The notes beneath the pieces were generated by a model that worked only from the letters and a program-made list of their open reading frames with translations, was not told the origin of the DNA and ran no database searches. Position numbers and translations under genes: made by a program. From the NCBI GenBank assembly GCA_007375645.1, contig VMER01000004.1:1-39603 (forward strand): DNA of 39,603 nucleotides, written 5' to 3'. This DNA is from Parcubacteria group bacterium LiPW_15. GTDB taxonomy: Bacteria; Patescibacteriota; Minisyncoccia; UBA6257; 2-01-FULL-56-20. Positions 38,907 to 39,603 of the stretch are shown here, one piece after another (position 1 is the stretch's first letter; each line of letters begins with the position of its first letter).

Positions 38907-39603
38907 CTATTTTGTAGCGTTATAGAGCGCCGCTATTTCCGCCGCGGAAAGCGCGCGATTGTAGACGCGGACATCATCGATCTGGCCGTCAACGCCGTTT
39001 ACGCTATTGGAAATATTCATTGCATGAGAGCTACCCACGGGGGTTATTGTTTGCACCGCCGAAAATTTAAATTTCCCGTCAACGTAAAATTTCAAGTTGC
39101 TCCCGTCTGTTGTAAAAGTAAGAAGAACCCAGCTGCCTGCGCCAACGCCATTGGTGGCTTCGGAACCGCTCACAACATTGCTCGTTACCCCGTTCGCGAT
39201 CAATCCGTTGATGGTGGTCGCCCCGGACATCAGTCTGTAATTTACGCTAATATTTCCTCCGCCCGAACTTTTTAATACCACATAGCCATAATCTTTTAAT
39301 TGATCGAAATTTACCCAGGCGCTTATTGAAAAATTGCTTTCGAGCTTTAGAACATTATCGCCATTGCAGGTTATATAATCGTTTACCCCGTTAAAATTCC
39401 CCGAGTAAGATCCGACTTTACCGCCCGCATATCTTTCGGTAGAGGTTCCGTTCCACGTGCCGTTGTTTCCGTATCCCGAAGAATCTATTGTGTCTCCATC
39501 CAACTTCCAATACCCCACAAGACCAGATGGATTGTATAGAGGTGAAAGAGACAGGTTGTTACCCATGGCTATGACTCCGGGGTAATTGGAGATATTAGGG
39601 TTA
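38907..39603 (-). CDS. LamG/concanavalin-A-like domain protein, 5' truncated by window edge
   Basis: GLVGYWKLDGDTIDSSGYGNNGTWNG...QIDDVRVYNRALSAAEIAALYNA; reading frame is open upstream to the window end. Confidence 0.85.
   Translation of the reverse strand, partial: NPNISNYPGVIAMGNNLSLSPLYNPSGLVGYWKLDGDTIDSSGYGNNGTWNGTSTERYAGGKVGSYSGNFNGVNDYITCNGDNVLKLESNFSISAWVNFDQLKDYGYVVLKSSGGGNISVNYRLMSGATTINGLIANGVTSNVVSGSEATNGVGAGSWVLLTFTTDGSNLKFYVDGKFKFSAVQTITPVGSSHAMNISNSVNGVDGQIDDVRVYNRALSAAEIAALYNATK

Overview
The window looks like part of a Candidate Phyla Radiation (Parcubacteria-like) chromosome. Left to right: a PilO-like operon (-); dprA-topA-rel (+); parB / GIY-YIG / parA (-); tRNA-Leu(CAA) (+); a small high-GC3 transcription unit absent from the ORF track; PAP2 phosphatase; rpsR-ssb-rpsF; one continuous rpoB-rpoC fusion ORF of 2258 aa; mltG-rodA; a large NHL-repeat/peptidoglycan-binding surface protein and a tail-fibre-like protein; GT2, DedA and EEP genes; a 5S-23S rRNA block (-); then a surface module (Ig/FnIII/DUF11 protein, CAP protein, sortase), a histidine phosphatase and a LamG protein cut by the window edge. 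The most interesting region is the 23S rRNA gene (about 28789-33530, -), which carries three independent interruptions: (i) a group I intron at the E. coli ~2593 site encoding an I-CreI-like LAGLIDADG endonuclease; (ii) a helix-25 intervening sequence; (iii) a ~715-nt helix-45 intervening sequence, closed by a perfect 19-bp stem, containing a same-strand array of five tRNA / tRNA-like genes with encoded CCA ends. Only one of the five has a conventional anticodon loop, and its anticodon is CUA (amber). The other four keep acceptor, D and T arms but have anticodon loops lacking U33 or expanded by an insertion. This could be a tRNA-punctuated, fragmented bacterial 23S rRNA, and I consider it the best candidate for an undescribed system here. 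All calls are from reading the sequence; no searches were run.
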